Below are positions 45,618 through 59,887 of a DNA stretch of 64,000 nucleotides, one piece after another (the first letter of the stretch is position 1; the number at the start of each line of letters is the position of its first letter). A program made the position numbers and the translations under genes. Under the pieces are notes generated by a model. That model was not told the DNA's origin, did no database searches, and was given only the letters and a program-made list of their open reading frames with translations. Source of the stretch: Stramonita haemastoma (lineage: Eukaryota > Mollusca > Gastropoda > Neogastropoda > Muricidae). The stretch is from positions 69,243,017 to 69,307,016 of the forward strand of contig CM060318.1 in assembly GCA_030674155.1 (NCBI GenBank). The letters run 5' to 3'.

Positions 45618-48600
45618 ACACACACACACACAACACACACACTGGAAGTAAATGACTGAACTACACAGGCGCGCACACACACACTCACACTCACACACAC
45701 AACTTCTCTCTATCTCTGTCTCTCTCTCATTTTCTCCACCTCTCCCTGTCTCTTACACACACAGACACACACACACCTCTCCCCCCCCCCCCCCCCCTTA
45801 TCTCTTTCTCTCTCTGTTTCTCTGTCTATGTGTGTCTGTTCTTTCTCTTTCTTCCTCTATCTGCATTAGTACACATTTGTCTAGAAATATACTCATTTTT
45901 GCTATGTGATTACTTGGGTATAGAACCTCCTTTAGATTGAAGAAATGACAGAAAAAGTCGTACTTGGAGAGCTTATTTCAGGGCAGAAATTGCTTAGTAT
46001 CAAGAACTGAAATTAGTTCAAGGAGAGGCCGTTAAACAGGCTAGAATTGTTGAAAAATCTTCAGCTTCAGGGGGCTTGCCCCCTGACCCCCACAAGGGGC
46101 TCTGCCCCTTCACCCCGCCAGGGGGCAATGCCCCCTGGACCCCCCCCCCCCCCCCCCCCCCTTTCATGATTTTTGGAGTCTGTCAATTCCTATCCCTGCA
46201 ACACTGAAACTTGATGGGGCATCAGAGACACACACGGGGATGTGCATACAGTTATGTAAGGGGGGAATTATACTTAAATTGCTTCAGGATTGATTTTTTT
46301 TCTTCAGGATTTGGAATGTCTGGAGGACAAAAAAAATGTGGGTTTCAGGATTGAGAGATTTTTTCACTTTCACCCATGTCAATGTGTTGTGATGTGAAAA
46401 TCTGTCCACAGCAATACCATCAGCTATTCCCCCTTTCCAGCCCCTCCCCCCTCCCTTCCAACCTGTTATCCAGGAGGATGAATGTTTACTATTGTAAACT
46501 ATTAGTCTCCTGGTAAAGTAACTCACAGGGAGCTTTACACATATTTAGACTTTGAGAACCAGTATGCAAAGAAATTATGAATGAACAGATGGGGTGATCA
46601 CTTAGATTGAAATTGTTTTAAGCTAAGTGCACACTTTAGGCCAACGATTGTTTTTGATTTAGCCCAGTTAACTGCTGTAGAAATATTTCTTGTTATGAAG
46701 AAAATTTGGACCAAATGGCTATAGATATTTTCTTTTCAGCTGTAAAGTGTGTAGACATTGTTAAAATGTAAGCACTATTTGTCGATGGAGGTCCTTGAAA
46801 ATTGAGAGTGAGGTCCTTGAAAGTCCTTGAAAAGTCCTTGAATTTTCTTCCTAAAGATCTGTATGAACCCTGTATGATGTTTCTGCCCTACTGTTCCCAT
46901 GCTGCTCATGTTGATTTCTCCACCCCAGCCATACCAAAATGTGACACTCCACATAGTCGCATTACACCAGAGGTCAATTTTTAGTTACTGACATGTTATT
47001 TTGCAATCAAATGGCTAGATTCAAAACAAAAAACACATTGAATAACAAACAATTCTATCAAAAGTTTTTACAAATTGAAGTGACAGACTGCAAAAAATGA
47101 CAAAATGAGAAATTGACAAGTTTAGCATCCTAATAAGTGGTCAGAATGAGGGCTTGACTACTTTCAAAACATGTTTAAAGACAAAAGGAAGCAAAATCAT
47201 GCCTTGGTATTTCACTACAAGGTAGAATAAATGCTATAGATTTATAATCAATCAAAATCAACGACCTCACCCCCACCTGCCTAAAATGGCTTCTAAGTTC
47301 TAGCAAAAAAGTAGGTGTCAAGTGACTCATTTCGTGGTAGAGCGTCACAAATTCATTGTGCCACATCTTCAAGGTCAGAAATCAGCAGAGAGCTTTAAAT
47401 CATGGCAACAATCATGCAGCACAACAGATTAGGGACAGGTCAAATTTTACCTGACTCCAATAAGTTTACAAATGTGAAGAAGAAAAAGAGTATAGGCACC
47501 CTGCAATGTTGGATCTGGGTAATTAGGCAGCTCGCACCAAAATTAGCAGAACAACAAAAAATCCCTTTGACTTTAATTTATGGCTCTTGAACTTGTGACT
47601 CTCCAGCCTGTAACCTAAGATGCTAACCACTGCATCATGGCAGTTAGTCTTTTCCAAATTTTTTTGGTATAAAGAGTGAAATCTCTGTCTTTATAATCTG
47701 CTGTTTTATTCTGCATACACAGACTTTAGCTGGACTTTGCCTGCTCAGTAAGCATTTTTAAATTAGCATTTAGTCTGCAGTTTTGCTTACAGTGAATGTA
47801 AAAAAATTTTTGGTCGATTTATACACGAGTCTGATTACATTTACAGTTACTAACTTAAACATATTTCATACAGTGCATGAACTCGAGCTGCTGAGACAAA
47901 GACATCCTTATTGAGTGAATGTCAGATTTGTAGAAGACATAAAAATCTCTACAACCATAGGGTGATTGCAGCACTAGAAGAAAAGAGGGGAAAAGTGAGT
48001 GGTTGGGCCAAATCCATGTATGCATGCAGAATAAAACAGAAGATAATAAAAACAATATTCACTCTCTTTAAAAAAAAAAAAAAAATTTAAGAAAGAAAGA
48101 AAAAGACCAGGTGCTATGGTTGGCACATTAGGTTATGGGTTGGAAGGTCACAGAATCAAGTCCAATACTAGGATGTTTGCCCCTTGACCTTGCCAGGAGG
48201 CCTAAGAAACCTCATGGACACCCACCCCCTCCCCCTCTCCTTCCCCACATGCATATCTGTTTAATGCTAAATCTGGAGTTGTTGGGTTTGGGGTGTTTTT
48301 TCCTGTTCTTTGTATAAGTTCCCAGGTTTACCAGTAGTGAGATTTTTGCATATGGGATAATTTTTACCCACTTTAATGGTAGCCGCGTTCAGAGTTGGGG
48401 GATGATGTTTAATCACCACTTCAGTGTGCATACAGGGTTGGGGGGTTATTTTGTGTACAAGATTTTTTGCATGCGTTCACACACCGGACCTTGGTTTATA
48501 ATCTCACCTGAAGGGCTTTCAGGAGAGTGGGGTCACTTCTGATGTTAACTCTAGGGGAAAAATTCCCTTGAAGTTGAATGGATGCCTCTTCGGTGGTGGC

Positions 48601-51600
48601 TTGAGCCCATGCCATTCGACTGTGAGCTCAGTGCTCTAACGACAAGGCTATCCCATGCCTACTACATCTGTATGACAAAAAGGATTGATTGATTGTGTAA
48701 GATCCAGTCTTGATCAGTTGATGACTGTTGTTACTTACAGTTAAATATTGTTTATTTCCAGTCATGGGACAGAGACAGCAGAACCTGCTGAGATAGCTGA
48801 AACAGGGGAGATATCTGCAAAGTCCAGTCGTGATGCAGAAACAGGTTTCTGGGTGCTGCCACATGAGAAATCAAGCAGGGTAAGAAAACAGTGTAGCACA
48901 TGACTAGACAATGGATATTATTATACAGTGCCTTAGATTGATTTGATTAAATTCCATGGATGAAATTGATAGTCACTAATCTTTTTTTTTTTTTAATCAT
49001 AATGATTGGTACTAGGAGGTGTAGAGTGCTGCACTTTTAAGCAGTCACCGAGCTAGTGATTCTGAATAGTGATTTAGAGGTGGGCCTTTTTAGTTGTCTT
49101 TGTTTCATGTTTTAAAAAAAAAAATGGTGTACCCTTTGTATAAGTCAGCGAGGAGGGGGGGAGGGGGAGGAGAAAACTTAGTACTATATCAGTAATGTTT
49201 CCTAACATGACTTTTGCTGTTGTTTTGTTAACTTTGGGATTGGGTTTTTCGGTTGATTTTTTTTGGGGGGGAGGAGGGGGGATCCTGTACATTGACATTG
49301 CATGACAAGGATTTGGTCAGTTTTGTTATATGATCTTCTATCAAGGCATCACCCCTGTAAAACTGTTTGAATGATATTTGACATGGGATCACAAGTATTT
49401 TTGTGCCTCATATTTAAGCTGAGTTTCCAGTCCCCAATGATTCAGTTATTGTGCTCAGATATTCCCAATTGTCAATTTGTTACTTCCTACCAAGAATGCT
49501 TGTAAAGAATTTCACTGGATTCATATGTAAACAGTATATAAAGAACATATTTTTTTTAGATTCATAATCATTTCAGTACAATCATAGGAAAATCTCATAA
49601 AGTAGCAGCATATTCTAGATTTTTTTCTGTTTGTTATGTAATGTTTGGATAATGTTGGTACAGAGAAGCCAACACTTTCTATAGGGGGGGGGGGGGGGGG
49701 GGGTTTGACTTCTTTTTTGTAAGTTAAGAGTAAACCTTAAAAATCCATTTCTTATGCCAAACAGCGTGCAGCAGAAAAAACCAAAAGAAAGAATGCTTGC
49801 TTGAGGACAGCAGAAGACAGAGCCTACCTCCATGATCAGCTGCTGAAGCTCCGTCATGAACATAAACTCAGCAAGGAGAAATTCCTGGAGCAGGTCGAGG
49901 AGAAAAGGAAGAGATACCGCGCAAGTCTCCTGACAGAAGAAACCTTTTACCATACTATGAGGAAGGTGTGTTGTGTTCTGTGCATGGAAAAGTTAGATTG
50001 TTTGAGAAAAAAGCCATGACACTTTGTAATTCTGTTAAATGCAGAGTGTTTGTGTGGTTTTTATTAATTTTGTCGGTAGAAACTGTTTCTTGCTAACTAA
50101 ATGTAGTTTTAAGTTGGTTTTTATGGATTGAGATGGAGAATGGGTGAAATGCAAATTTGTTGTATGGCTCCTGTATTCAGTGCCATGCTGTCAGTAATCA
50201 ACTGTGAGCAAAATATTTTATGCTGCTGTAAGTCTTAAGTCTTTAAAGAGGAACAATTTTATAATAATATATACCTTTCTTTGTCTAATCTCGCAGTGCA
50301 TTTTTCTTTGTATGGGTCCATAAGGGAGGGGGGGGGTCTGAAATTTAAATCTTAACAAGGTGACAGCCCAGTAGGATTGTTTTAGATAATGTGTGTTAGT
50401 GTATCATATGCACCATTCATTTAGTAGACTTTGTAACAAATTTTGTAACAAGATTTCTGTTGACAGTGGGAGTCCATTTTGAAGAAAGACATAGCTAAGG
50501 CCGTTGCCAAGAAGGTGGAGCACAGTATCGCCAAGACCCTCTTCCAGCACTGTGACGAAATTCAGGCTGCCAGGCAGTCTCAAGCTGATACTACAACTAG
50601 AAGTAAGATTGTTTGGCATGTATACTTTTTTGTTTGTGGGTTGTTGTTTTTTATTAATGATTTTTCCATTGGTTGCTTTGTTTTGCTGTTTAACTATCTT
50701 AGCCCCGTTATGGCCGCAGCTGACAGTAATTTCGGCCTCTGCTAGGTTTAGATAAAGGCCACAGCCAGCAGTTGGTTCTGACCACATGGGCAGTACTTTT
50801 CCATCACACATATATCTTGTGGTTCTCACAGTGTGTCTGAAATTTGGTAAGGCAAAAAAAAAAAAAAAAATTGGTGAGGCAATGCAGAGAATGTTTCAGA
50901 AGGTGCTATTGATAAATTTAGACCTCTAACACGTGTGTACTTTGGAGGGAAGGAAGAAAGCGCAGCCAACGATAGCAGTTTTTTTCACTTGTAGCATGTT
51001 AAAAGTTTGTCTGTCCCGAGCCTAAGGCTCATCAGGCCGGTGCTTATCCTGGTTTCTGTGGCGTTAAGCGACTGAGAGTCATAGACTCCCCCCCCCCCCC
51101 CTGGATAGGACGCCAGTCTTATCGCAGGGTTAACCCCCAACACATGGTTGGTACCCCTTTTACTCCTGGGTGGGGTGAGAAAATAGCCGTAAAGTGCCTT
51201 TTCCAAGGGCACAACGCCATAGCCGAAAGATGGGATCGAACCCGCAACCTTTAGATTACGAGTCCAACGCCCTAACCACTAGACTACAGCGGCAGCCAAG
51301 ACTTGTAGCATGTGGTGGGGGAAAAATAGTGTCTTTAGAAGCAGACAGTTCATCTGATTAACAAGACAATGAATTGAATATGTTTGTAGTGGATGTAGAA
51401 GAATTTGAATGATAAATGTTAAGTGAGTCAGATATTAAAAGCTGAGGAGGAAGGAAATGATGCAGTTAGAGAGAAGAATGACCCAGAAAATTAGACACAT
51501 TCCTGCAAGTGTGGTGACCTGTGCTACACATACGACTGGATAAATTTGACCTCCCAATGGGTCTGCAGCAGAGACACCAGAAAATGTGACACCTTATGAC

Positions 51601-54600
51601 TATTCTCTAGTAATTACAACACTTTTCCTTTGAAACTGCAATAGCAGAAACAAACAGATATGCTGATAACAAAAATAGCAAGAAGGAAAAGAAAACCAGT
51701 GTGCCAAAGTTTGACAGGTGACAGCAATGGGTACACCCCTAACACATCCACAATGTGTGCTTTCTGTGATGTGATGTGTCCCTGTGCAGTCACTACGACT
51801 TGTTTAGAGACTACTGGATTAAAATTTTGTAGGATTTCAGAAGATCTGTGTTGTTTCATTTGTCACACCTGTGTGGTGACACTGGTGACAGTGTGACACT
51901 CATGTACAATTACACACTTCTGTGTACTTAACAAACATGTGGTAACATATACAGGTATGAACTGCAATGTTAAAGTTAGATACTGGTTGAATATGACTTG
52001 TTTTCTAAAGAAAAAAACAGTTAAAACTTTCTGTCTCATCTAGAGATATCATAACAGGTGTTTTGGGGACATTGTGTGACACATCCTTGAAGTACAATTG
52101 CACATAAACATTGGTAAACACATCAGCTAGGCATTAGTTCCTTATTCAACACTAACATGCATGAATTTTCATACTCTACCTGTGATTCAAGACAATTAAG
52201 GTGACAATGACATCTGGTGACCAGACACGTAAACTTGCATTGAAATGCAAGTACAAACACATATTTAGCTTGTGACAAAATTTCAGCTTGATAGCTTGTT
52301 ATGCACACAACAATTGTTCAGGAGTAAACTAAGTCAGACTGGGGTAGAAAATTGAGACTGTAAACCGAGGCCCAGTGTGCAAATGCACACAGAACATCTT
52401 GCACAAAGGTTAAAAACCTGTTCCACCTTTCAAAAGAGCAGACCATTGAGTGCCGGTAGGAGTGGACGACAACAAAATAAAAAAAACAGCATGCTCACAG
52501 ATATATTTAGACACCATGCCTGGGGAAAAAAGGGGGAGTTGGAGTCCCCAGGGCAGTTCAGGGCTGTAGCCTTATGTGGCAACATTCTGGCACCTCTTGC
52601 AACTGCATTGGAACCATTCGTATTGGTGATTGCCTTTCCAATGGATCATTCCAGCAACGTGGGAGATGGGGGGGGGGGGGTCTGCTGCAAGGGTAACAGT
52701 TTGCCCTCTACACTTACTTACCCAGGCTTTGCGCTCTAGAGCCTTAGAGCGCAACTCCATAGTCTTCCGAGACTGACAGATGCCTACCTATGTTCAGTTA
52801 TGTTACACTTTTGTACTCTTTTGTTTGTTCTGTAAGATGCTTTAGTACACATTTATCTGGTCAGAATGAATGCAGTCGAATCATACTGCGTTTTTCTTTG
52901 ATCAGCATTGTGTTTTTGACCAAATTTCGTTTTTCTCTCTCTAACAGTCTCTATCTTTTCTGCAATGTGTGTTGCATTTTTGTGGAGTCGCCTTGTACAA
53001 ACTTGCATTATCAACAAATTGTGAATTGAAAATCATAAACAATGTATGATTTAGACTGGAGTGTTCCACTGACTAAACATATTCTCATGTCATTATTTCT
53101 CCCTGTGTTGCAGCTGGTTTTATTCATGAAGACATTTTCTGTGATCACTGCGACCGTGAAATTGTGGGAGTTCGCTACATGTGTGGGTAAGTTGAAGTAT
53201 GAAGAATTTTTTTTTATAGATCTTTGCATTGTTATCAATAGAATAATTATTGTCCCAAGATGTGAATTTGTAATTGCTTTGAATGCTTTTGTTGTCGCTT
53301 GTGTGCTTCCTGTAGTGTCATGTCGTCAGCTTTGAGGAGTGCCAACACAGCGCATAGAAGTGTAGATATACTTAGGGAAAAAATTAGTCTTGGGAGTAAT
53401 AGATATTCTTGAAAAAGAAAACTCATTAAGTTCTCTAACTTACTCTAATGTTGAAAGAAGACACTTGCTATTTGTTGCTTTATTCATTGTACACAGTTAC
53501 TTTTGATTTCACCGATGTAAATAGAATTGCCATAATTTATGTGATGTTTTTTGTTGCTTTTGTTCAGCAACTGTGAAGACTACGATCTATGTGAGGCGTG
53601 TGAGAACATCCAGCCAGCTGTCCATGACCCTGCACACGTGTTCATCAAAATCCGCACTCCCTGCCCGACTGCAGGCTTCCACAACCCTCTTCTGAAGAAA
53701 GTCATATATGAACAGGAAGACGAAGAGAGGTGAGTACATAACAAATGTTGTCTATTTTATTTCGTTTTGATATCACCTAGTTTTATCGTATGATGACAAC
53801 ACAGCTGAATGAAGCAAGTGGAGGAGTATCAGGAAAATGATGAAACAGAGGTTTCTGCAAGAGTTAACATGTGTTTTGATGATTTGAGAAAGTATGGCAA
53901 GATATTAGGACTTCAATAGAGTTTGAAATAAGTTCACATGCAGCTGCACAAGAATAAAGCATAAATGAAGGAAACTTCCTTCTTTTTAGGACAGGAACTT
54001 TAAAAATCTACCTGTGTCTCCTTCACTTCACTTGTTTCCTCAGAAAATAAATAAATCTGTAAACAAAAGAGAGTTCCTGAAAAAAACTTTTAAACAAGAA
54101 ACCAGTGTCGCTGCAAACTGTTGCCCATTTCTTGTTTGCAAAGAGCATAGTTTTCATTCCACTGTCTTTAATCAGCATAATGTGGAGTCACAAGTTTGAG
54201 TTCAACTCTCTGCCAGCCTGAGAGAAAGAGAACCATGCAGGTAACTGAAAGACCGAGTCATTTTTTGGATGTGCAGTTGCAGGGTTGGTGCTGTAATGAG
54301 AAAACAAAAGCCAACAAAGTAGGAAGTATTTCTTGAGTTTTGTCATAAACACATCTGTAGTGTTGATTCTGGGCTGTACCATTGCCAGATTCCTGCACTT
54401 TTTATCTCCAGGGCTCAAAAAGTTTTACACTGTGCACCCTATCAGGCACAAAGTTAACAAAGGCTTCATCACTTAAACCGTAAGCTTTCTTCTACCTTAC
54501 TCTGAAATATTACAGTGTATGTTTGTTTCCTTTTGCTTAACAGACATATTTAAGAACACACATTTCTTCTTTCTAACTGCCTATTATGGAGCAAATTTGG

Positions 54601-56623
54601 TTGATTTCTCATTTCATCTCTTCCTGATGTCAAGCATTTCCATTTGTGATAACTTTTCATAGAATTGTCATATTTTCTCTCTGGTTTTGTTGGGTTTTAT
54701 ATATAACTGAACAGCTTTTTCATTATGAATTAGTAACATGTTGTTAATTAAAAATTGACGTCCAGTACAGTGTGACTGATTATGTAATGGAGGGTCACAT
54801 TTAAGAGAAGAATACTGTAAAATGGAAATAGTCGCGCATCTTTCATAAAATGTGTCAGCGGTAGCTAAAGTTTGCTGGTTTTTAAACATAATCTGGATTG
54901 GTGTTTTTCAGGGAGGAAGATCCTAAAGAGGTTGACATACCTGATCATGACCTAAACACAGACTTGGGACATTTGGAGGTAAGTTAATTGTGCTTGAAAG
55001 AAATTTCTGCACATCTAAATATATCCACAAAACTTAACCAAAAAACCCAGACAACAACAACAGCAACAAAAAAGCACTGCAGCTGACACTCCTGTTTCCA
55101 GTCCAGAGCAAGTCATTCGTTTCATGCGCATATATATACATAATAATGGGTAGGTGCTGCACTTGTGGTGACACTCTCTCCCCAGGGAGAGCAGCCCGAA
55201 TTTCATGCAGAGAAATCTGCATCTGGTATAAAATAAAAAATGAATAAAATACAATTGTACCACCACAGACTACAGCTTTCCTCGATGCAGTTTCTGTACA
55301 TTTGACTTAGTTACTTTGCAGCTGCAGAAAACAAGGAATTGAAGTAAAATCGGCTAAAGGAACAGACATTTTCTTGCAAAAGGATTGACACTGAGAAACA
55401 AATGTTACAGATAAGATGAGCTTCATTGGTGCCTTGAAAATACAACATTCACATCATTTTTTATGCTGAGAATTGGTTGTAAATATATTGTGGGGTGCTG
55501 AATTGCTATCACAGTACATACTGGGAATTGAGTGGCTGAGAAGTCTCTCAGGAAATGGGACTAGTTTGAAAGGAGCCATGGAAAAGGAAGCACTGCTATC
55601 AATCGTTGAAGATCTGAAAGTTGGTAGCAAACGTACTGTGTTGTTGCTGGCTGAAGTCTCGACACGTAAAAGTGTCTTTTTTTTTTTCTTCTTTTTTGTT
55701 TTTAACATATTTTTAGCAGTAACCCTCCTGAAGAAGTAATAAAACATTTATGAAACTAAAGATCATGTGTAAAATAGTTTTTACAAAGGTAAACAATTCA
55801 AAATAAAGTACGTTTCTAAAATACTTGTGGAACATACTTTGTATGAATAATAGTTCTTGTGTAAAAAAAAAAAGGGGGGGGGGGGGATCAATTTAGCCAT
55901 TTTAGTTCTGACCCAGGGTGGCCACCATGTGCTGAAGCAATATCAGGCCAGATGCACAAAGCCTGCTGTGAGAGTCTGGAAGTAATTATAGCTGCTGGTA
56001 TGTACTTTGAAGGAGGAAAAGGCCAGCAAGCATGTGTGCCTGACCTGATTTCCTGATGGAATGTGAAATCTATGGGCAATTGTGTTCAGATAATCTGAAT
56101 GCAAGAGGGTTAGAGTACTTTTTTGTTAATACTTGTTGAACATGCTTTGAAGAATGTCCATAGATCACTAGTAATTAAAAAAAAAAAAAAGCAAGGGACT
56201 GTGATAAAACTGCCAGGAGGTAATGAGGATGATGTAGTGTGAGAAATCTTTGGGTATGTTCACATCAAACACTGACAGACACAGGTGGCTGCCTGCCTTG
56301 AGATGATAATCAAGGTGAATGAAAAAACAGGCATACTTGGATGTTGGCTCTTTATTTTGAAACAGCAAAAGACATTTTTGTTGAGCACAGTGTGATGGGG
56401 ACCATTTTGCTACAGGTGCACACCTTTCCATTGGTCTCAGCAAAAGGATTGATTCCAAATTTGATTAGCCATGGGCATTTTCTGCCCTTTGTTTGATATG
56501 AACATTCCCTTTGCATCTTCTGGCAATAATACCACCAAAAGGAGGGGGGAGGGGGGGGAGGGCTTCAAATGTCAAAAGATAAAGAAGTAAATCAGCATTT
56601 ACTTCTCTCTCTCTCTCTCTCTC

Positions 56624-56689
<66 letters not shown>

Positions 56690-56987
56690 GTATTTACACA
56701 CACATACACACACAAACACACACACACACACACATTCAGAGTAGTCATGCTCACCACTTTTCTGGTTTATAAAATCTCTCTTTCCAGCAAATTTGCGTGT
56801 AAAAGGATATTCAGCCATAAATGAAAGATTCCTTTTTGTCTAAGTACCCTTTGGGGGAGAATATGGACCTAGGCTCATTTATAGACTTTCTCATTTGTGA
56901 CAACATACCTTTCTAATACCTGTCTATCTACATACCCATACTCTCTCCCATCATCTCTCCTCTCTCTCTCTCTCTCTCTTCTCTCTC

Positions 56988-57029
<42 letters not shown>

Positions 57030-57530
57030 CCTCCTCTCTCTCTCTCTCTCTCCTCTCCCCCCCTCCCTCTCCTCTCTCTCCTCCCCCCTCTCTCTCTCTC
57101 TCTCTCCCTCCCTCCCTCTCTCTCTCTCTCTCTCTCCTCCCTCTCTCTGATAGCCTAGTGGTCAGAACATTGCGCTGGCAATCTGGTTGAGGAGATTTTT
57201 CTCCTGGAGTCAACATCAGTGCTGACTCAACTCTCCCCAAAAGTCCTTCGGATGAGACTTTAAACCAAAGCCCCATGTGCGAACGCACGCATAACATCTT
57301 GCGCACAGCGTTAAATCCTGTTCCGCTTTTCGTAAGAGTAGGCCATCGTGTGCCGGTGGGAACAGATGACAAATACAAAACTGCATACACACGGGGACTG
57401 GATGTAAAAAAGCACAAGAGTGCTTATTCCATTATCCTCTATATAAAAGAATAAATCAAATCAAATAAATCAAATCTCTCTCTCTCCTCTCCCCCCCTCT
57501 CTCTCTCTCTCCCCCCTCCCCCTCTCTCCT

Positions 57531-57599
<69 letters not shown>

Positions 57600-59732
57600 G
57601 AGGTGATAGCCCTGATATGGCCTATGTGGTCGGCGGGGCTATAAGCAACATAATTGGATTGGATTGGTCTCTCACCCCCTCTCTCTCTCTCTCACACCCC
57701 CACACTTGTAGCTGCACACCCAATACACACTGTGAACTGTGCAGAAGAAGTTGTTAGTGAAATCTGTTCTAGTATTTTCTGCTGTCTGTTTCAGTCGAGG
57801 CTTTTGAATTTGGAAAAACGCACTGTTTCTATGTACCAGACCGTTGGAATTCCACCTCCTCCACAGAATCTTCAGCCATGTCCAGTTCTTCAGCGCATTG
57901 AGGATACAGGTATGCAGCATTTTGAGAAATTGTTGTACATGCTCTGATAGTCGTGTCCATAAATTGTGCATTATTGGACATATATGTGTGTGAATGTTAA
58001 AGCACTTGAAGTGTCGGACATAGTTTCATACACCTTGGTAATGTGTGTGTCCATATGTGTTCTGTTTGTCTAAGTTGCCTTTGCTGTCGTGTGTGTGTTT
58101 GTAAACTTGTCTAATAGATTGTATGTTTTATAATTTTATCTGAAAAGGTATGTGTGTGTTCATGTGTGTAGTTTTACCCCATTTTAGCTTGGTGCACATG
58201 TAGGTGTTGCTCATGGCATTTTAACCTTTGCTGGGCACAGTGTCCCCAAACCGCAGATTGGCAAGATTGGCAGGAATTTTGAAGTCTGGATGAGCCGAAG
58301 ACAGCCAAATGTTAGTGACGACTTTTGGCTGACTTGCCCAACAGCCAGACTTCGAAATTCCTGCCAATCTTGTTTCAAATCTTGTGAAAATAGAAGCGTT
58401 GAGATTTTTACTAAAAGAAGTAAAGAAATTATTGCGGATTGTGAGTTAGGGAATGGTTCACAACTTTATATATTTTGTGAGTTGATGAATTGGATGGTAT
58501 TTGGGACTATTAACACAAACACAGCTCAAATTATAAAGTTAACAATCATCATGATCATCAGCAAACCCAGTGGCAATCATCAGAATGCTTTGTTTTGTGC
58601 ATCCATGCATCATTTCTTTTAAAATAATATAAAAAAGCAAAACAGGTGGGAAAAAAATGTTAATAATTATTTTCTGAATGTTTTGTTTTCCCATCTTATC
58701 GAAATTTATTCATGTGTTCCAGAGTTAATGTTTCACTTATTGTGACACACACAAACTAATCAATGGCCTTGTGTGTTTATGTGTTAGAATTCTTAAAGAA
58801 AACAAAAAGATCAGCACAGGATAGGAAATAGGAGTTTTGGGGTTTTTTTTATTTCTGCACGTTTTTGTTTCATCAACATTGATGAAAGCATTGTAGGATT
58901 ATTGCATGTTAGATACACACTCCCACTCACAAGCTATCCACCTCTGTTTTTGCTGCCCCATAGGAAGTGAAGAAAGGATTTTGCTTTGCCCATCAAAGGG
59001 TTAAAAAGTCACTTTGATGTGTAAAAAAGTAGGATAAGAGCAGTTTTCATGCCTCTCTGTATGTTCTGCAGACAAAAAGAAGAAAACTAATAGAATATGT
59101 AAGCATTTTTCATTTTTATTGAGCACAGTAGGAAGGCTATAGTAAGGGGACAGGGTAGCTCATTTGTCACAGCACTTGCTTTCCCCAAGCTTAAGTTAAC
59201 AGCTTTGAGTGTGGTTATCAAGTGGATGGGTGACCATTTGCACACCTTGGCTTCAGTACAATCCCCCAGTTCACCCAGCTGTAAATGGGTATCTGCCCTC
59301 TTTAGTGTCACGGAAGGTAAAGCAGTGAGGGAGAGGAGATGGGCGCCACCATGAATGCGCTGGCTCCTAGAGAAGCTGAGGTCTCTGACATCTCACTCCC
59401 TTTTACCTTTTTACCTATCTGTAGAAAGGGTTTTTTCCTTGCAGTTATTTGGACAAAAGGTTAGTTATGGTCTTATTGTCGAAGTGGGATATTTTAGTTA
59501 GTTTCTTTTGACAAGTAATTGCATGATTGCAGGTGTGTCTGAGGAGGGACTGACTGCTGAGGAATTACAGGAGTTCTGCTTTGTTCCTGACATTTCTTCC
59601 TCCCCAGAACAGTTGGAGGAGGTAAGAGATCTATCCAGATGCTAACACCTTCTTGGTATTGAACCTTGTGTCAGTTTTGTTGTACAGTGTGTACATGCAC
59701 ACACACACACATGCACACATGCACACACACAT

Positions 59733-59784
<52 letters not shown>

Positions 59785-59803
59785 ACACTCACCACTCACT
59801 CAC

Positions 59804-59887
<84 letters not shown>

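Larger units (their letters stand above)
44966..46872. mobile_element. 1.9-kb non-autonomous DNA transposon in intron 4
   Basis: The ends are CAGGGTTGGTACGG and (reverse complement) CAGGGTTCATACAG, with TATGAT directly outside on both sides (44960-44965 and 46873-46878). Subterminal GTCCTTGAAAGTCCTTGAAT units occur at both ends in direct orientation (44980-45080 and 46790-46845). No transposase frame is present. The interior holds microsatellites (45540-45830) and a GC-rich hairpin repeat (46067-46200). Confidence 0.8.

Noticed and set aside
51240..51300. Functional tRNA-Thr gene on the - strand
   Set aside because: The tRNA-like sequence is the head of a SINE (shared body, 13-bp TSD) and lacks a matching acceptor stem 3' half.
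53042..53335. 97-aa ORF over exon 8
   Set aside because: Wrong frame; the correct frame gives the ZZ residues C-x2-C with flanking splice sites.
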